64,000 bases of DNA, taken from Fundidesulfovibrio magnetotacticus. Its GTDB lineage: Bacteria > Desulfobacterota > Desulfovibrionia > Desulfovibrionales > Desulfovibrionaceae. The DNA is taken from the NCBI RefSeq assembly GCF_013019105.1, contig NZ_BLTE01000001.1:372001-436000 (forward strand), given 5' to 3'. A model generated the notes under the pieces. It made no database searches and had not been told where the DNA came from. It saw only the letters and a list, made by a program, of their open reading frames with translations. Shown piece by piece: positions 23,522 to 32,515 of the stretch (its first letter is position 1; every line of letters starts with the position of its first letter). A program made the translations under genes and the position numbers.

Positions 23522-26488
23522 TCAGGGTTCGCCCAGATAAACGAAGGCTCCCCAGTAGTACGGGTTGTCGGATCCGTGCCGTTCGCGCACGATTGTCCGC
23601 TGTTCCTGCATGGCCTGGCGCAGGGCCTGTGGCCGGGTCATCTTGCCGGTGGCGAGGTTGCGGTAGAAGGCGGCCATGAGTTCGCCGGTTTCGCGGTCGG
23701 GGACGCTCCAGAGGCTCATGACGAGGCCTTGCGCTCCGGCCTGGAGCAGGGCGCGGCGCAGTCCGAAGACGCCTTCGCCGTTTTTCACGTCGCCCAGTCC
23801 GGTTTCGCAGGCGGAAAGCACCACGAGTTCCGTGCCGTTGAGGTTGAGGCTCAGGAGTTTTTCCGCGGTGACCACTCCTTCGCTGCCGCCCTGTTTGATG
23901 GCGCTGTTGGCGCCCGCCAGGAGCACGCCGGAGCGCAGGAGCGGGTTTTCGCTTTCGGGGCCTGCCGCGCGCGTGGGCAGGATGCCGGAGCGTTGGCCTT
24001 CGGCCTCGCCGCCCTCCAGGAAGAAGCCGTGGGTGGCCAGGTGGAGCACGCGCGGCCTCTTGAGCGTGAGAAGCGCCTCTTCCAGGGCGCTGGCGCCCAG
24101 GAACACCTGGGCATCCGCCAGTTGTCCCTTGATGGCCCGGACTTCCGTGGCCGTGCCCGGCAGCCTGCGGAAGCTCTGGCCGCGCAGCGCCCGGGAGACG
24201 TTGCCTCCGCGCGTGGGCTCGTAGCCCATGCTTTTGGCCTGGACGGCGAGTTCCTTCAAGCCCAGGTTGAAGTCCGGGTCGCCGAAAAGGGCGGGCTTGC
24301 CTGTCCCGGCGGCGGCGTTGGAGAGGCCCTGGGCGTCGAAGGCCAGCATGTCGCGCCCTGCGGAGAGATAGGAGAAGGAGAATTCTTCCAGGAGGGGTTT
24401 GCCGCCCTGCGGGGTGAGGATCTCGAAGGGGAAGAGGTTCAGCGCGCCGTCCGGCGAGAGGAACACCTGGCGGGCCTGGGCCAGGGAGGCGCGCAGGGGT
24501 TTGAAGACCAGATCGTGAAGGGCCGTGGTGTAGCGCTGGGTCTCCTGTTCGGCGGGTTTCCCGGAGTTGGCCGCGTCGCGCACGCTCTTCACGAATCCCG
24601 CGGCGGCCTCGTCGATGGGCTGGGCCGGTCCCAGGTCCACCATGGACGGCGTGGCGTTGCCCGAGGCGAGCACGAAAGCAAGATAGCGATCAGGCTGATT
24701 GGCGCGTTTGGCGAAGTCGTAGCCCCGGAAGCGGCTGAACTCCACCAGGGCCGAGCCCTTGGGCAGGGCCTGGGCCAGTGTGGCGGTGGAGACTTCGGCG
24801 GCGCGCTTCTGTTTGGCGAAGCCGCGGCTCAGGGAGGCCAGCTTGTTTTCAAGTTCGGCCTTGCGGGCTTCCAGGCGGGCGATTTCCTTCTGCGCGCCCT
24901 CGCCTCCGCCTGCGGCCATGCTCAGGGAGGCCAGGCGGGAGCGTACCGAGGAGAGTTCTTCGTACTGTTTGCGCACCTCGGGGGTCGCGTCCACCACCAA
25001 GGCTTCCTGGAACTGCTTCTGGGCCTCCAGCACCGCGCCCTTGCGGCGCAGCCAGAGATTCATGGCCTCGGAGCGGACGTTGCCGTCCTGGCGCAGGTGA
25101 TCCAGCGCCAGCGAGAGGAAGGCGTCCACGCGGTAGCGGTTGCCCTGGAGGTAGGTGAGCTTGTTCTGATCGGTGGCGAAGCCCATCACTCGGTCGATGA
25201 GGGCGTCGTCGGCCTCCTGGCCCTCGCGGAGGGCTTCCAGGGCAGGTTTCCAGGCTTTGCGGTCGGCCTCGAGGAGACCGCGCATGTAGCAGGTGTCGGA
25301 ATAGTATTCGCTGGTCTTGCCCAGAGCGGCAGCGCTGATGGCCTTTGCGCGCTCCAGGAGCTTGAGGCCATCCTGAACGCGTCCGGCCATGTAAAACAGC
25401 CCCGCCTGGTTGTTGAGAAGCTGCGCCAGCGTGGGATGGTTGGGGCCCAGGGTGCGCTCCACGATGCCCACGGCCTGTCCCATGAGTTCCGTGGCCTTGG
25501 CGATGTCTCCCGTGGCGAAGTGGTCCACGGCCATGTTGTTCAGCCGCAGGGCCATGTCGGGGTGCTCCGCGCCCTGGGTCTTGAGGGTGGACTCCATGGC
25601 CTGGGTGGAGAATTTGAGGGCCTCGGCCTGGCGTCCGGTATTCTGGTAGACGAAGGAGAGGTTGTTGCGCAGCGAGGCGATATGGGGATGGTCCGGCGGC
25701 AGGTTCTTCTCGAGCACGCCCATGGCCTTGAGGCTGTATTCCTCGGAGCGCTGGTAGTCCTTGAGCTTGGCGTAGAGCACGGCCAGGTTGCCGTAGGAGA
25801 TGGCGGTGTTGATGTTGCCCGGCCCCCAGAGCTTTTCGCGGGTGGCCTTGGCCATCTCCAACTGGTCGCGGGCGCAGGCCAGATCCTCCATGCCCATGCA
25901 GACCTGGGACATCGCGGTGCGCACGGCGGCAACGATCTCCGAGCCGGCGCCGTCCGTTTTGATGAGAATGGCCAGGGCGCGCTCGGCCTCGCCCTTGGCC
26001 TCGGCGAAGCGCCCCTGGTCGGCGTGGATGGTGGCCAGGTTGGCCAGGCATTTGGCAAGGGTCTGATCGTTGGGGCCGCCAACCTTTTCGGCCTGCGGGA
26101 CCAGTTCCTTGAACAGGGCCTCGGCCTTGGCGAAATCGCCTTTATGATAGGGGATTTCCGCCACCATGTAGCGCACGAAGAGCACGTTCTTGCCGTTCTC
26201 CCCCTCCTTGCGAAGGAAGATGCCCAGGGCCTTGTCGAGGGTCAGCCGCGCCTTCTCGTATTCGCCCAGGCGACGGTACGTCTCGCCCAGGATCACGGCG
26301 TCGTAGCCCACCAGGGTGGAATCCGGGCCGTAGGACGCCTCGTGCTCGGCCAGGGCCTTTTCGGCCAGGGGCAGGGCCTCCTGGGGTTTCTCGTCGCGCA
26401 GGAGGGTGAAGGTCTTGTAGGTGGAGCAGCCGCATGACAACAGCACGGCGCACACGGCCAGGGACGCCAGGAAGCGGACGCCGGACAT
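23522..26488 (-). CDS. TPR-CHAT lipoprotein (caspase-like protease domain)
   Basis: 988 residues. The N-terminus carries a signal with a likely lipobox (VLLSC, Cys19), indicating an exported lipoprotein. Residues ~30-420 contain at least seven tetratricopeptide repeats of the kinesin-light-chain type (for example NLAVLYAKLKDYQRSEEYSLKA-like units). A helical linker (about 430-590) follows. The C-terminal CHAT domain (about 620-988) has both catalytic residues of the caspase-like dyad: H820 in LHLATHGFF and C894 in VVLSACETG. AGGAGG lies 9 bases before the ATG. It is the last gene of a three-gene operon after ydbH-like and ydbL-like genes, 60 bases downstream of the latter. The target is unknown. 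Confidence 0.88.
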   Translation of the reverse strand: MSGVRFLASLAVCAVLLSCGCSTYKTFTLLRDEKPQEALPLAEKALAEHEASYGPDSTLVGYDAVILGETYRRLGEYEKARLTLDKALGIFLRKEGENGKNVLFVRYMVAEIPYHKGDFAKAEALFKELVPQAEKVGGPNDQTLAKCLANLATIHADQGRFAEAKGEAERALAILIKTDGAGSEIVAAVRTAMSQVCMGMEDLACARDQLEMAKATREKLWGPGNINTAISYGNLAVLYAKLKDYQRSEEYSLKAMGVLEKNLPPDHPHIASLRNNLSFVYQNTGRQAEALKFSTQAMESTLKTQGAEHPDMALRLNNMAVDHFATGDIAKATELMGQAVGIVERTLGPNHPTLAQLLNNQAGLFYMAGRVQDGLKLLERAKAISAAALGKTSEYYSDTCYMRGLLEADRKAWKPALEALREGQEADDALIDRVMGFATDQNKLTYLQGNRYRVDAFLSLALDHLRQDGNVRSEAMNLWLRRKGAVLEAQKQFQEALVVDATPEVRKQYEELSSVRSRLASLSMAAGGGEGAQKEIARLEARKAELENKLASLSRGFAKQKRAAEVSTATLAQALPKGSALVEFSRFRGYDFAKRANQPDRYLAFVLASGNATPSMVDLGPAQPIDEAAAGFVKSVRDAANSGKPAEQETQRYTTALHDLVFKPLRASLAQARQVFLSPDGALNLFPFEILTPQGGKPLLEEFSFSYLSAGRDMLAFDAQGLSNAAAGTGKPALFGDPDFNLGLKELAVQAKSMGYEPTRGGNVSRALRGQSFRRLPGTATEVRAIKGQLADAQVFLGASALEEALLTLKRPRVLHLATHGFFLEGGEAEGQRSGILPTRAAGPESENPLLRSGVLLAGANSAIKQGGSEGVVTAEKLLSLNLNGTELVVLSACETGLGDVKNGEGVFGLRRALLQAGAQGLVMSLWSVPDRETGELMAAFYRNLATGKMTRPQALRQAMQEQRTIVRERHGSDNPYYWGAFVYLGEP

Positions 26489-26548
26489 GGCGGGACCCTC
26501 CTCGCATTCTGTTGGCGGGCCGGTACGCAGGCCCCGGAAACGCGAACG

Positions 26549-27088
26549 CTACTTCTTGGACCAGCTGCCGTCCTCGGCCTGCACCCACCAGCCGGGGCGG
26601 GCGTTGTCGCGCCAGGCCTTGGCGTAGATGGTGCCGATGCGCGGCACGTCGGCCTTGCGGACCTTGAGGTCGGCGGCCAGGGCTTCGTAGAGGGCCTTGC
26701 GGTCGGCGTTGTCGTCGCCCACGAGGGCCTTGGTCAGGTCGGCCTGCTTGGCGCAGGATTCGGCGCCGGGGCGCAGGGAGAGGTAGCCGTCGCTGCCGAT
26801 GCCCACGCAGCCCTCGTCGTACAACGGTTTGAGGCTGGCCTGCCGGCCCAGGATGGCCTCCATGGTGGACTTCACCGCGGGGTTGGGCACGGAGTCGATG
26901 CGCAGGGTCTGGCCCGGGCCGCGCGTGGCCACCATGTTACGCGTGGCGAAGGCGTCGGCCACCAGCAGGTCGGCGCTCTGGGCCACCTCGCTGGCCGGGA
27001 AGTTGACGTTCACCGTGGCGCACGCTCCGGCCAGCGCCGCCAGGAGGACCATAGCCAGGTACGTCTTTCGGGCCGCGATCATGATCAT
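26549..27088 (-). CDS. YdbL-like DUF1318 protein
   Basis: 179 residues. The N-terminal signal (AMVLLAALAGACATV) supports export, either as a lipoprotein at Cys23 or by signal peptidase I after ACA. Next is VNVNFPASEVAQSADLLVADAF, the DUF1318 hallmark, and a C-terminal half with VGIGSDGYLSLRP and the Lys/Glu-rich segment ADRKALYEALAADLKVRKADVPRIGTIYAKAWRDNARPGWWVQ. In E. coli, YdbL acts with YdbH and YnbE in inter-membrane phospholipid transport. The ATG overlaps the stop of the ydbH-like gene by 4 bases, so a separate ynbE does not fit between them. Confidence 0.85.
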   Translation of the reverse strand: MIMIAARKTYLAMVLLAALAGACATVNVNFPASEVAQSADLLVADAFATRNMVATRGPGQTLRIDSVPNPAVKSTMEAILGRQASLKPLYDEGCVGIGSDGYLSLRPGAESCAKQADLTKALVGDDNADRKALYEALAADLKVRKADVPRIGTIYAKAWRDNARPGWWVQAEDGSWSKK

Positions 27089-30000
27089 TCCCTCGCTTTG
27101 GGTACGTTGCCTTCAGGTCCGGCGGCCTTGCCCGGCGGAGCGGGCGGATGGGGCAGCTCGAACCTCACCTTCGTCTCAATCCTCTTATTAATGATATTCA
27201 GGATACGGGCAAGCAGGTCCGCAAAGGGAATGGCATTTTCCGCGTTGCCGATCACCACGTCCACGCCCGTGAAGCCGGACCGCCGCAGGACATACTCCAC
27301 GCCGTTCTCGTGGTGCAGGCCGCGCACGGTGCACCACTTGCCCTTGAGCCCCACCATGAGACCGAGCTTGCGGTAGCCGAAATCCCCGAAGAGCTTGAGG
27401 GCCGTCCGGGCCGCGAAGCCCGGGTCCACGGCGCGCCCGGCCGAGACCTCCGTGAGGGAGTTCACGGCCCCCAGGCTGATGCGCTGTTCCACACCCGGCG
27501 TCTCCACGGTCTCCACGCGCAGCGTGAAGGACAGTGGCAGGAAACCCGCCACGCGAAACTCCGAGAGTGTGACGTTGACGCGCCCCGTGACGCGCCCGCC
27601 CCCGGTCATGGCGCTCAGGCGCTCCAGGTCCGCGCCCAGGAGCCCGGCGTGCAGGCGCACCTGGCGGTCTTTTTCCAGGGGCTTGGCCACCATGACGCCC
27701 TTGACCACGGCCCGCCCCCCGAAGGCCTCGGCGGCGAGCTCCCCGTCCAGGGTGAGCATCTCCCGCGTGAGGGTCACTTTGGGCCAGTGCCCGGAGAGGG
27801 GGGCGTCCACGCGGCCCCTGGTGAGCCCCTTGAGCGGCACGTCGCGCAGCGTGGCGGAGGCGCTGGCCGCGAAGCCCTGCCCGAAGGGGTCGCGCACCTC
27901 GGGATGTTCGATCTCCAGCACGCCGCCCAGCACCCCCAGGGAGAGGCGCGGTGAACGCTCGTCCCAGAGGCGCAGCAGGCCCTTTTCCAGGACCACCGGG
28001 ATGCGCAGGTCCTTGGCCGTCACGCCCTGGGGCACCTCCAGCGAAGCCAGGTCCACCGCGCCCGCGCCCGTAAGGTCCGCCGGGGCGAAACCGCCGTTCA
28101 AGCGGAACTTCAACTCCGCGCGCCCGGCGAGCCGGGGCAGAGCCGTGCCCGGAGGCGCGGCCAGCATCGCGGCCTGGGCGATGTCCGCCACCTCCGCGCG
28201 GGCTTCCAGGGAGGGGGTCCAACCCGACCGCGCGCGAGCCAGAGCGCCCCGGACGCGCAGGATGAGCATTTTGGCCAGGGAGGCCCGGGCGTCCAGACCG
28301 ATGCGGCCCCCGTCCTGCTCGATCGACGCCTCGCCCTGAAGGCGCAAGGGCAGGCGCGCCAGATCGACGCGGCGTCCCTGCCCCTCCAGGAGACCGGACC
28401 CGGCGTCGGCGGAAAGATCGACGCGCGGCGTCGCGCCCGGGTGCAGCCTCACCTGAAAGCTCGCGCCGACTCCCCGCGCCTTGGCGTCGCCCGGCAGGTC
28501 CAGGGCGAGGCTCCTGAGCGCCCCTGTCACGTCCAGGGTTTGGGAGTCCGCTTCCTGCTTCGCCTCCAGGCGGCAGACGCCCGCAGGCTTCAAAGCCTGG
28601 ACCGACCGGGGCGTCAGGCGCGCAAGCCCTGGCAGGGAGACCTCGGCCCGGGCGGACTCCAGGCGGACCCACTCCAGGACGGCAGGAACGGGCGCGCCGC
28701 GCTCCGACGGCTCGCGGCCGGGCGCTTTCGAGCCCTGCGCCTCGTGGTCCGGCGATTTCCGGACCGGCGACTTCCTGTCCCGCGTTTCCTGGCCCGGCGC
28801 TTTCCGGACCGGGACGGGCCTGCCCAGGCCCAGCACGGCTTCTGCCTCGCCAACGCCCGCCAGGCGCCCGCGCAGGTTCAGACGCCCGGAGGGCAGGCCG
28901 TCCGACAGATCGAACAGGCCCTCACCCCCGGCCTCCAGGGCGGGCAGAACCATGTCGTGGACCGCCGTCCCGGCCGGGACCGACACCGACAGGCGCTCCA
29001 GGCGCAGCGCCCGGGGCAGGTCGAGGCCTCGTGCGCCAGCTCCTGGTTCGCCCGCGAGCGTCGCCTGGACCCGCGCTTCCGGCAGGCGCAGGCCCGGGCG
29101 GTCCAGCGCGCCCAGGACGGATACCGAGGCGGCAAGCCCGGACTCCGTACGGGAGGCCTCCGCGCTCACCACGCCCGAGACGCCCAGGGAAGGACACGAC
29201 ACCGCCAGCCCGGGCATCCGGGCCGTGCCGGAGAGCCCGGCCAGCCCCTCGCGATCAGGGTCCATGGCGGCCCGCAGCTCCACGGGGCCGGAGAGGGAGA
29301 GGTCGGCGGGCCAGCCGGGCGCGAAGGCCGCCGCCAGGGGCGTCAGCAGGGCCGCGTCCGCCACGCTGGCGCGCAGGGCGACTTGCGGTCGGCCGCCCTC
29401 CCCTGCCGTGAGGCTGCCCGAGGCGTCCAGGAGCCCCGGCACGGCCAGGGAATCCACCTCCAGGGCCGCACGCCCGCCCGAAAAGCTCCCCGAGGCCTTG
29501 AGCCGGGCAGTGAGGCCCCCGGGCAGCGCGGCAAGGGCCCGGGCCGCGACCTCGGGAACGTCTCGGGGGGCGTCCTCCACGGCCAGCGCGGGCACGTCCA
29601 GCACCAGTCCCGTGACCCGTACCGCGTCTTCCGCCACGTCCGCTTCGCCCGAGGCCGCGAGCGACGCCCGCAGCCATGCGGCGGAGGCCTCGCCACGCTC
29701 CAGGCGGAAGGCGGCGCGCAGGGAGCGCGCGTCGAGGTCGAAATTCCCGTCCAGTGCGATGTCGCTTTCGGCCCGGACGGTATCCGGCGCTTTGAGGCCC
29801 GTCCGGATCATCGCGCCGCATCGACTCGTCAGGGAGAACGCCCCCGTGGAGGCGGCGTCCAGGCTGAGCCCTGAGGCCCAGGCCTCGCCCTGCGGCAGGG
29901 CGAGGCGCATCGCGCCGTCGGAGACCAGCACGCGCAGGCTGCCAAGGGCCATGGGCGGCTGGGGCGGGCGCTCCCGGGGCCCCTCGGAGGCCTTGCGCCC

Positions 30001-30378
30001 CGTGAGCGTCACGGACACGCGCGGGGACTCCACGCGCACAAGCCAGTGGCTGCCGCCCGGGGCGTCGCGGCGCTCGAAGACGCAACGCGCGGCCCGGATG
30101 TCCACCTCCATGTCGGGAAAGGAGCGGCGCAGGCGCACCTGGTGGAGTTCCGCGCGGGGCGGGTCCACGGAGAGCACGGTGTCGTCGGCGGAGGCCTCCA
30201 CGCCCAACGCGGCCAGGGAGGCGTTGAGCGCCTGGGTGCGCGACGGAGCGTGGGCCAGGAAGGCGCCGAGCGCCAGCACGGCCAGCACGGCCAGCACGGC
30301 CGCTGCGGCCAGCGTGCGCCCGGCGCGTCCGCGCCTTGCAGGCCTCGCCGCCTCGCCGTCGCCTGATGCTGCACGCAT
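27085..30378 (-). CDS. YdbH-like AsmA-family inter-membrane transport protein
   Basis: 1097 residues, starting at MRAASGDGEA with a GGGGGA purine stretch upstream; in-frame ATGs farther upstream (30414 and 30498) would add basic, non-conserved sequence. An N-terminal membrane helix (about 22-45, TLAAAAVLAVLAVLALGAFLA) is followed by a very long periplasmic region of beta-strand-rich repeats typical of AsmA/TamB/YdbH bridges, with LDLPGDAKARGV- and LNGGFAPADLTGAGAVDLASL-type segments. The C-terminus resembles YdbH (VEYVLRRSGFTGVDVVIGNAENAIPFADLLARILNIINK) and is followed by a short Pro-rich tail. Such proteins form a groove for phospholipids between the inner and outer membranes. It is longer than E. 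coli YdbH (~880). Confidence 0.8.
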   Translation of the reverse strand: MRAASGDGEAARPARRGRAGRTLAAAAVLAVLAVLALGAFLAHAPSRTQALNASLAALGVEASADDTVLSVDPPRAELHQVRLRRSFPDMEVDIRAARCVFERRDAPGGSHWLVRVESPRVSVTLTGRKASEGPRERPPQPPMALGSLRVLVSDGAMRLALPQGEAWASGLSLDAASTGAFSLTSRCGAMIRTGLKAPDTVRAESDIALDGNFDLDARSLRAAFRLERGEASAAWLRASLAASGEADVAEDAVRVTGLVLDVPALAVEDAPRDVPEVAARALAALPGGLTARLKASGSFSGGRAALEVDSLAVPGLLDASGSLTAGEGGRPQVALRASVADAALLTPLAAAFAPGWPADLSLSGPVELRAAMDPDREGLAGLSGTARMPGLAVSCPSLGVSGVVSAEASRTESGLAASVSVLGALDRPGLRLPEARVQATLAGEPGAGARGLDLPRALRLERLSVSVPAGTAVHDMVLPALEAGGEGLFDLSDGLPSGRLNLRGRLAGVGEAEAVLGLGRPVPVRKAPGQETRDRKSPVRKSPDHEAQGSKAPGREPSERGAPVPAVLEWVRLESARAEVSLPGLARLTPRSVQALKPAGVCRLEAKQEADSQTLDVTGALRSLALDLPGDAKARGVGASFQVRLHPGATPRVDLSADAGSGLLEGQGRRVDLARLPLRLQGEASIEQDGGRIGLDARASLAKMLILRVRGALARARSGWTPSLEARAEVADIAQAAMLAAPPGTALPRLAGRAELKFRLNGGFAPADLTGAGAVDLASLEVPQGVTAKDLRIPVVLEKGLLRLWDERSPRLSLGVLGGVLEIEHPEVRDPFGQGFAASASATLRDVPLKGLTRGRVDAPLSGHWPKVTLTREMLTLDGELAAEAFGGRAVVKGVMVAKPLEKDRQVRLHAGLLGADLERLSAMTGGGRVTGRVNVTLSEFRVAGFLPLSFTLRVETVETPGVEQRISLGAVNSLTEVSAGRAVDPGFAARTALKLFGDFGYRKLGLMVGLKGKWCTVRGLHHENGVEYVLRRSGFTGVDVVIGNAENAIPFADLLARILNIINKRIETKVRFELPHPPAPPGKAAGPEGNVPKARE

Positions 30379-30518
30379 GCCCGATCCCCCGCGCTGAGGA
30401 TGGATGAACCTCATGCATTCTACCATGCGCCGCTGGCTGCGTAAACTGCGGCGGCTTGCGCGCCGGGCGCGCCTGGGCCATGATGGGACGCCCGGCACGC
30501 TCCGGGCAAGGAGTGCCC

Positions 30519-30992
30519 ATGCTCGACGACGCCCACCACGCGCGCTTCATGGAAATGCAGGTCGCCCGAAGGCCCGGGCGCATCCGCGACGTCATGGAAT
30601 TCCGGCTGCTCCTGGAGCCCGAGGTGGCCGCCCTGGCCGCCCGTCGGCGCACGCCGGAAGATTTGGAGCGGCTGCGCCGCGTTCTGGAGGAGCAGGATCG
30701 CTGCGCCGACGCCGATTTCGCCGGGCTGGACGCGCGCTTCCACATGGCCCTGGCGCGCTGCACCGGCAACGAGGTTGTCTGGGAGACGGCCGCCATGCTG
30801 CGCGATCTCGTTTCCGAGAGCCGTGCGGCCCCGCTCATCACCGAAGCCCGTCGCGCGGGCTCCCTCCACGACCACCGGCTCATCCTGGAGGCCCTGGAAC
30901 AGGGCGACCCCCGGGCCTGCCGCGAGGCCATGCGCGAACACCTGCTGCACACCGGCGAAGAGGCCGGACAGGCGGCCGCCCGCAAGGGCTGA
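30519..30992 (+). CDS. FCD-domain protein lacking a winged helix (GntR/FadR-type remnant)
   Basis: 157 residues from the ATG at 30519, preceded by AAGGAG (8 bases away). The whole protein is an FCD ligand-binding domain: RDVMEFRLLLEPEVAALAARRRTPEDLERL, a DARFHMALARCTGNEVV stretch with the metal-ligand Asp/His positions, and HDHRLILEALEQGDPRACREAMREHL with the paired His. In FadR-type regulators this domain follows an N-terminal winged helix; here the region between 30378 and 30519 is too short to encode one. It may be a regulatory partner, or a decayed regulator. Divergent from the ydbH-like gene; convergent with the nuo operon. Confidence 0.75.
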   Translation: MLDDAHHARFMEMQVARRPGRIRDVMEFRLLLEPEVAALAARRRTPEDLERLRRVLEEQDRCADADFAGLDARFHMALARCTGNEVVWETAAMLRDLVSESRAAPLITEARRAGSLHDHRLILEALEQGDPRACREAMREHLLHTGEEAGQAAARKG

Positions 30993-30997
30993 GCACG

Positions 30998-31030
30998 AAA
31001 AAAGCGGGACCGGCCCAAGGCCGATCCCGC
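30998..31030 (-). terminator. Rho-independent terminator of the nuo operon
   Basis: A 12-base-pair stem with one mismatch (GCGGGACCGGCC / GGCCGATCCCGC, 31004-31030), loop CAA. On the minus strand it is followed at once by six T (30998-31003 complement). It lies 58 bases after the nuoN stop. Confidence 0.85.
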
Positions 31031-31087
31031 GTCCGGTTGTCCGTCCTTTCCTCCCCGCGCCCTGGCGAGGCGCGGCAAGGGCGCGCG

Positions 31088-32515
31088 TCAGGGCGTCGCC
31101 AGGCGCGCGGCCGCCAGGGCCATGTCGAAGAGCGGCGCGGGATAGAGCCCCGCCGCCAGGAGCAGCGCCGCCAGGGAACCGCCAAGCCAGGCGCGGGGCC
31201 TGGAGAGCAGCGCCGGTTCGGGCGCTCCGGCCGGAACCTCGGCGGGCTCGGCCGTGTAGGCGTGGCGCACCATGTTCAGATAGTAGTAGATGGCCACGGC
31301 CGTGTTGAGCACGGCCACGATCACCAGCCAGTCGTGCCCCCTGCCCCACAGCGAACCCAGCAGGAAGAACTTGCCCGTGAACCCGGCCGTGGGCGGCAGG
31401 CCCACCAGGGAGAAGGCCGCCACCAGCAGCACGAAGGCCGAACCCGGCGAGCGTTTGGAGAGTCCGTCCAGGCTCTCCAGGGTGGGGTTCTCGCCCGCGA
31501 AGTCCAGGCGGCAGATCACGAAGAAGGCCGCCAGGTTCATGAGCAGGTAGCAGGCGGCGTAGAACGTGGCCGAGGCCAACCCCTCGGGGCCGCCCGCCAC
31601 GAGGCCCATCACGGCGAAGCCCGCGTGGGAGACGCTCGAATAGCCCAGCATGCGCTTCAGGTCCCGCTGCACCAGGGCCGAGAGGTTCCCGGCGGTCATG
31701 GAGAGCGCGGCCAGCACCGCCAGGGTGGAGGCCAGCTGCCCGTTCATGCCGATCTCGCCCACCAGGCGCACCAGCACCGCCACGGCCCCCAGCTTGGGCA
31801 GGGTGGAGACGAAGGCCGCCGTCTCGTTGCCCACGCCCTGGTACACGTCCGGGCACCAGAAGTGGAACGGGAACAACGCCAGCTTGAAGAGGAATCCGCA
31901 CAGGTAGAGCGAGAGCCCCAGCACCGCCAGGGGGGCCTGGGCCACGCTCCAGGGCTTGGTGGCCAGCTCCGCCAGATACGTGGTGTGCTGGGCGGCCATG
32001 ACGAGCGAGAGCCCGTAGAGCGCCAGCGCCGTGACCATGGCCCCGTAGAGGATGTACTTCACGCCCGCCTCCGCCGCCGCGCGGCTGCCCGCGCGCAGCG
32101 GGGCCACGGCGTAGAGGCTCAGGGACGCCAGTTCCAGCGACAGGTACATGGTGGTCAGTTCGGCGGACGAGGCCAAGAGCATCAGGCCCAGGGCCGAGAC
32201 GGCCAGCAGCATGAAGTAGTCCGGCCGCTTGTCTTCCTCCACCGAGGCCGGGCGCGGCCCCATGGCCGTCACCACCGCGAAGCCCAGGGCCACGGCCAGC
32301 TTGAAATACTGCGAGAGGGCGTCCACCACGTAGACCCCGGAGAAGAGGTTGCCGCGCGCGCCAAGCGCCAGGAGCGCCAGCAGGGCCACGCCCCCGGCCA
32401 TCCAGACCATGGCCCCGCGCAAAGGCTTGAGCGCCTGATAGCCCAGGGTTTCCAGGAAGAAGGCCAGGGCCAGGAGGGCCATGCCGATCTCGGGAGCCAG
32501 GAGACAGGCGTTCAT
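31088..32515 (-). CDS. nuoN: NADH-quinone oxidoreductase subunit N
   Basis: 475 residues, about 14 membrane helices, one of the antiporter-like proton-pumping subunits of complex I. Conserved features include GLILRA-free NuoN core LRAGSRAAAEAGVKYILYGAMVTALALYGLS, FKLALFPFHFWCPDVYQG, and VLVRLVGEIG...RDLKRMLGYSSVSHAGFAVMG with the pump Lys. Last gene of the operon; its ATG overlaps the nuoM stop by 4 bases. Confidence 0.94.
   Translation of the reverse strand: MNACLLAPEIGMALLALAFFLETLGYQALKPLRGAMVWMAGGVALLALLALGARGNLFSGVYVVDALSQYFKLAVALGFAVVTAMGPRPASVEEDKRPDYFMLLAVSALGLMLLASSAELTTMYLSLELASLSLYAVAPLRAGSRAAAEAGVKYILYGAMVTALALYGLSLVMAAQHTTYLAELATKPWSVAQAPLAVLGLSLYLCGFLFKLALFPFHFWCPDVYQGVGNETAAFVSTLPKLGAVAVLVRLVGEIGMNGQLASTLAVLAALSMTAGNLSALVQRDLKRMLGYSSVSHAGFAVMGLVAGGPEGLASATFYAACYLLMNLAAFFVICRLDFAGENPTLESLDGLSKRSPGSAFVLLVAAFSLVGLPPTAGFTGKFFLLGSLWGRGHDWLVIVAVLNTAVAIYYYLNMVRHAYTAEPAEVPAGAPEPALLSRPRAWLGGSLAALLLAAGLYPAPLFDMALAAARLATP

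Noticed and set aside
23519-26437. 972-codon plus-strand open frame opposite the CHAT gene
   Set aside because: Shadow of the CHAT gene; repetitive Gly/Ala/Gln composition, and no ribosome-binding site.
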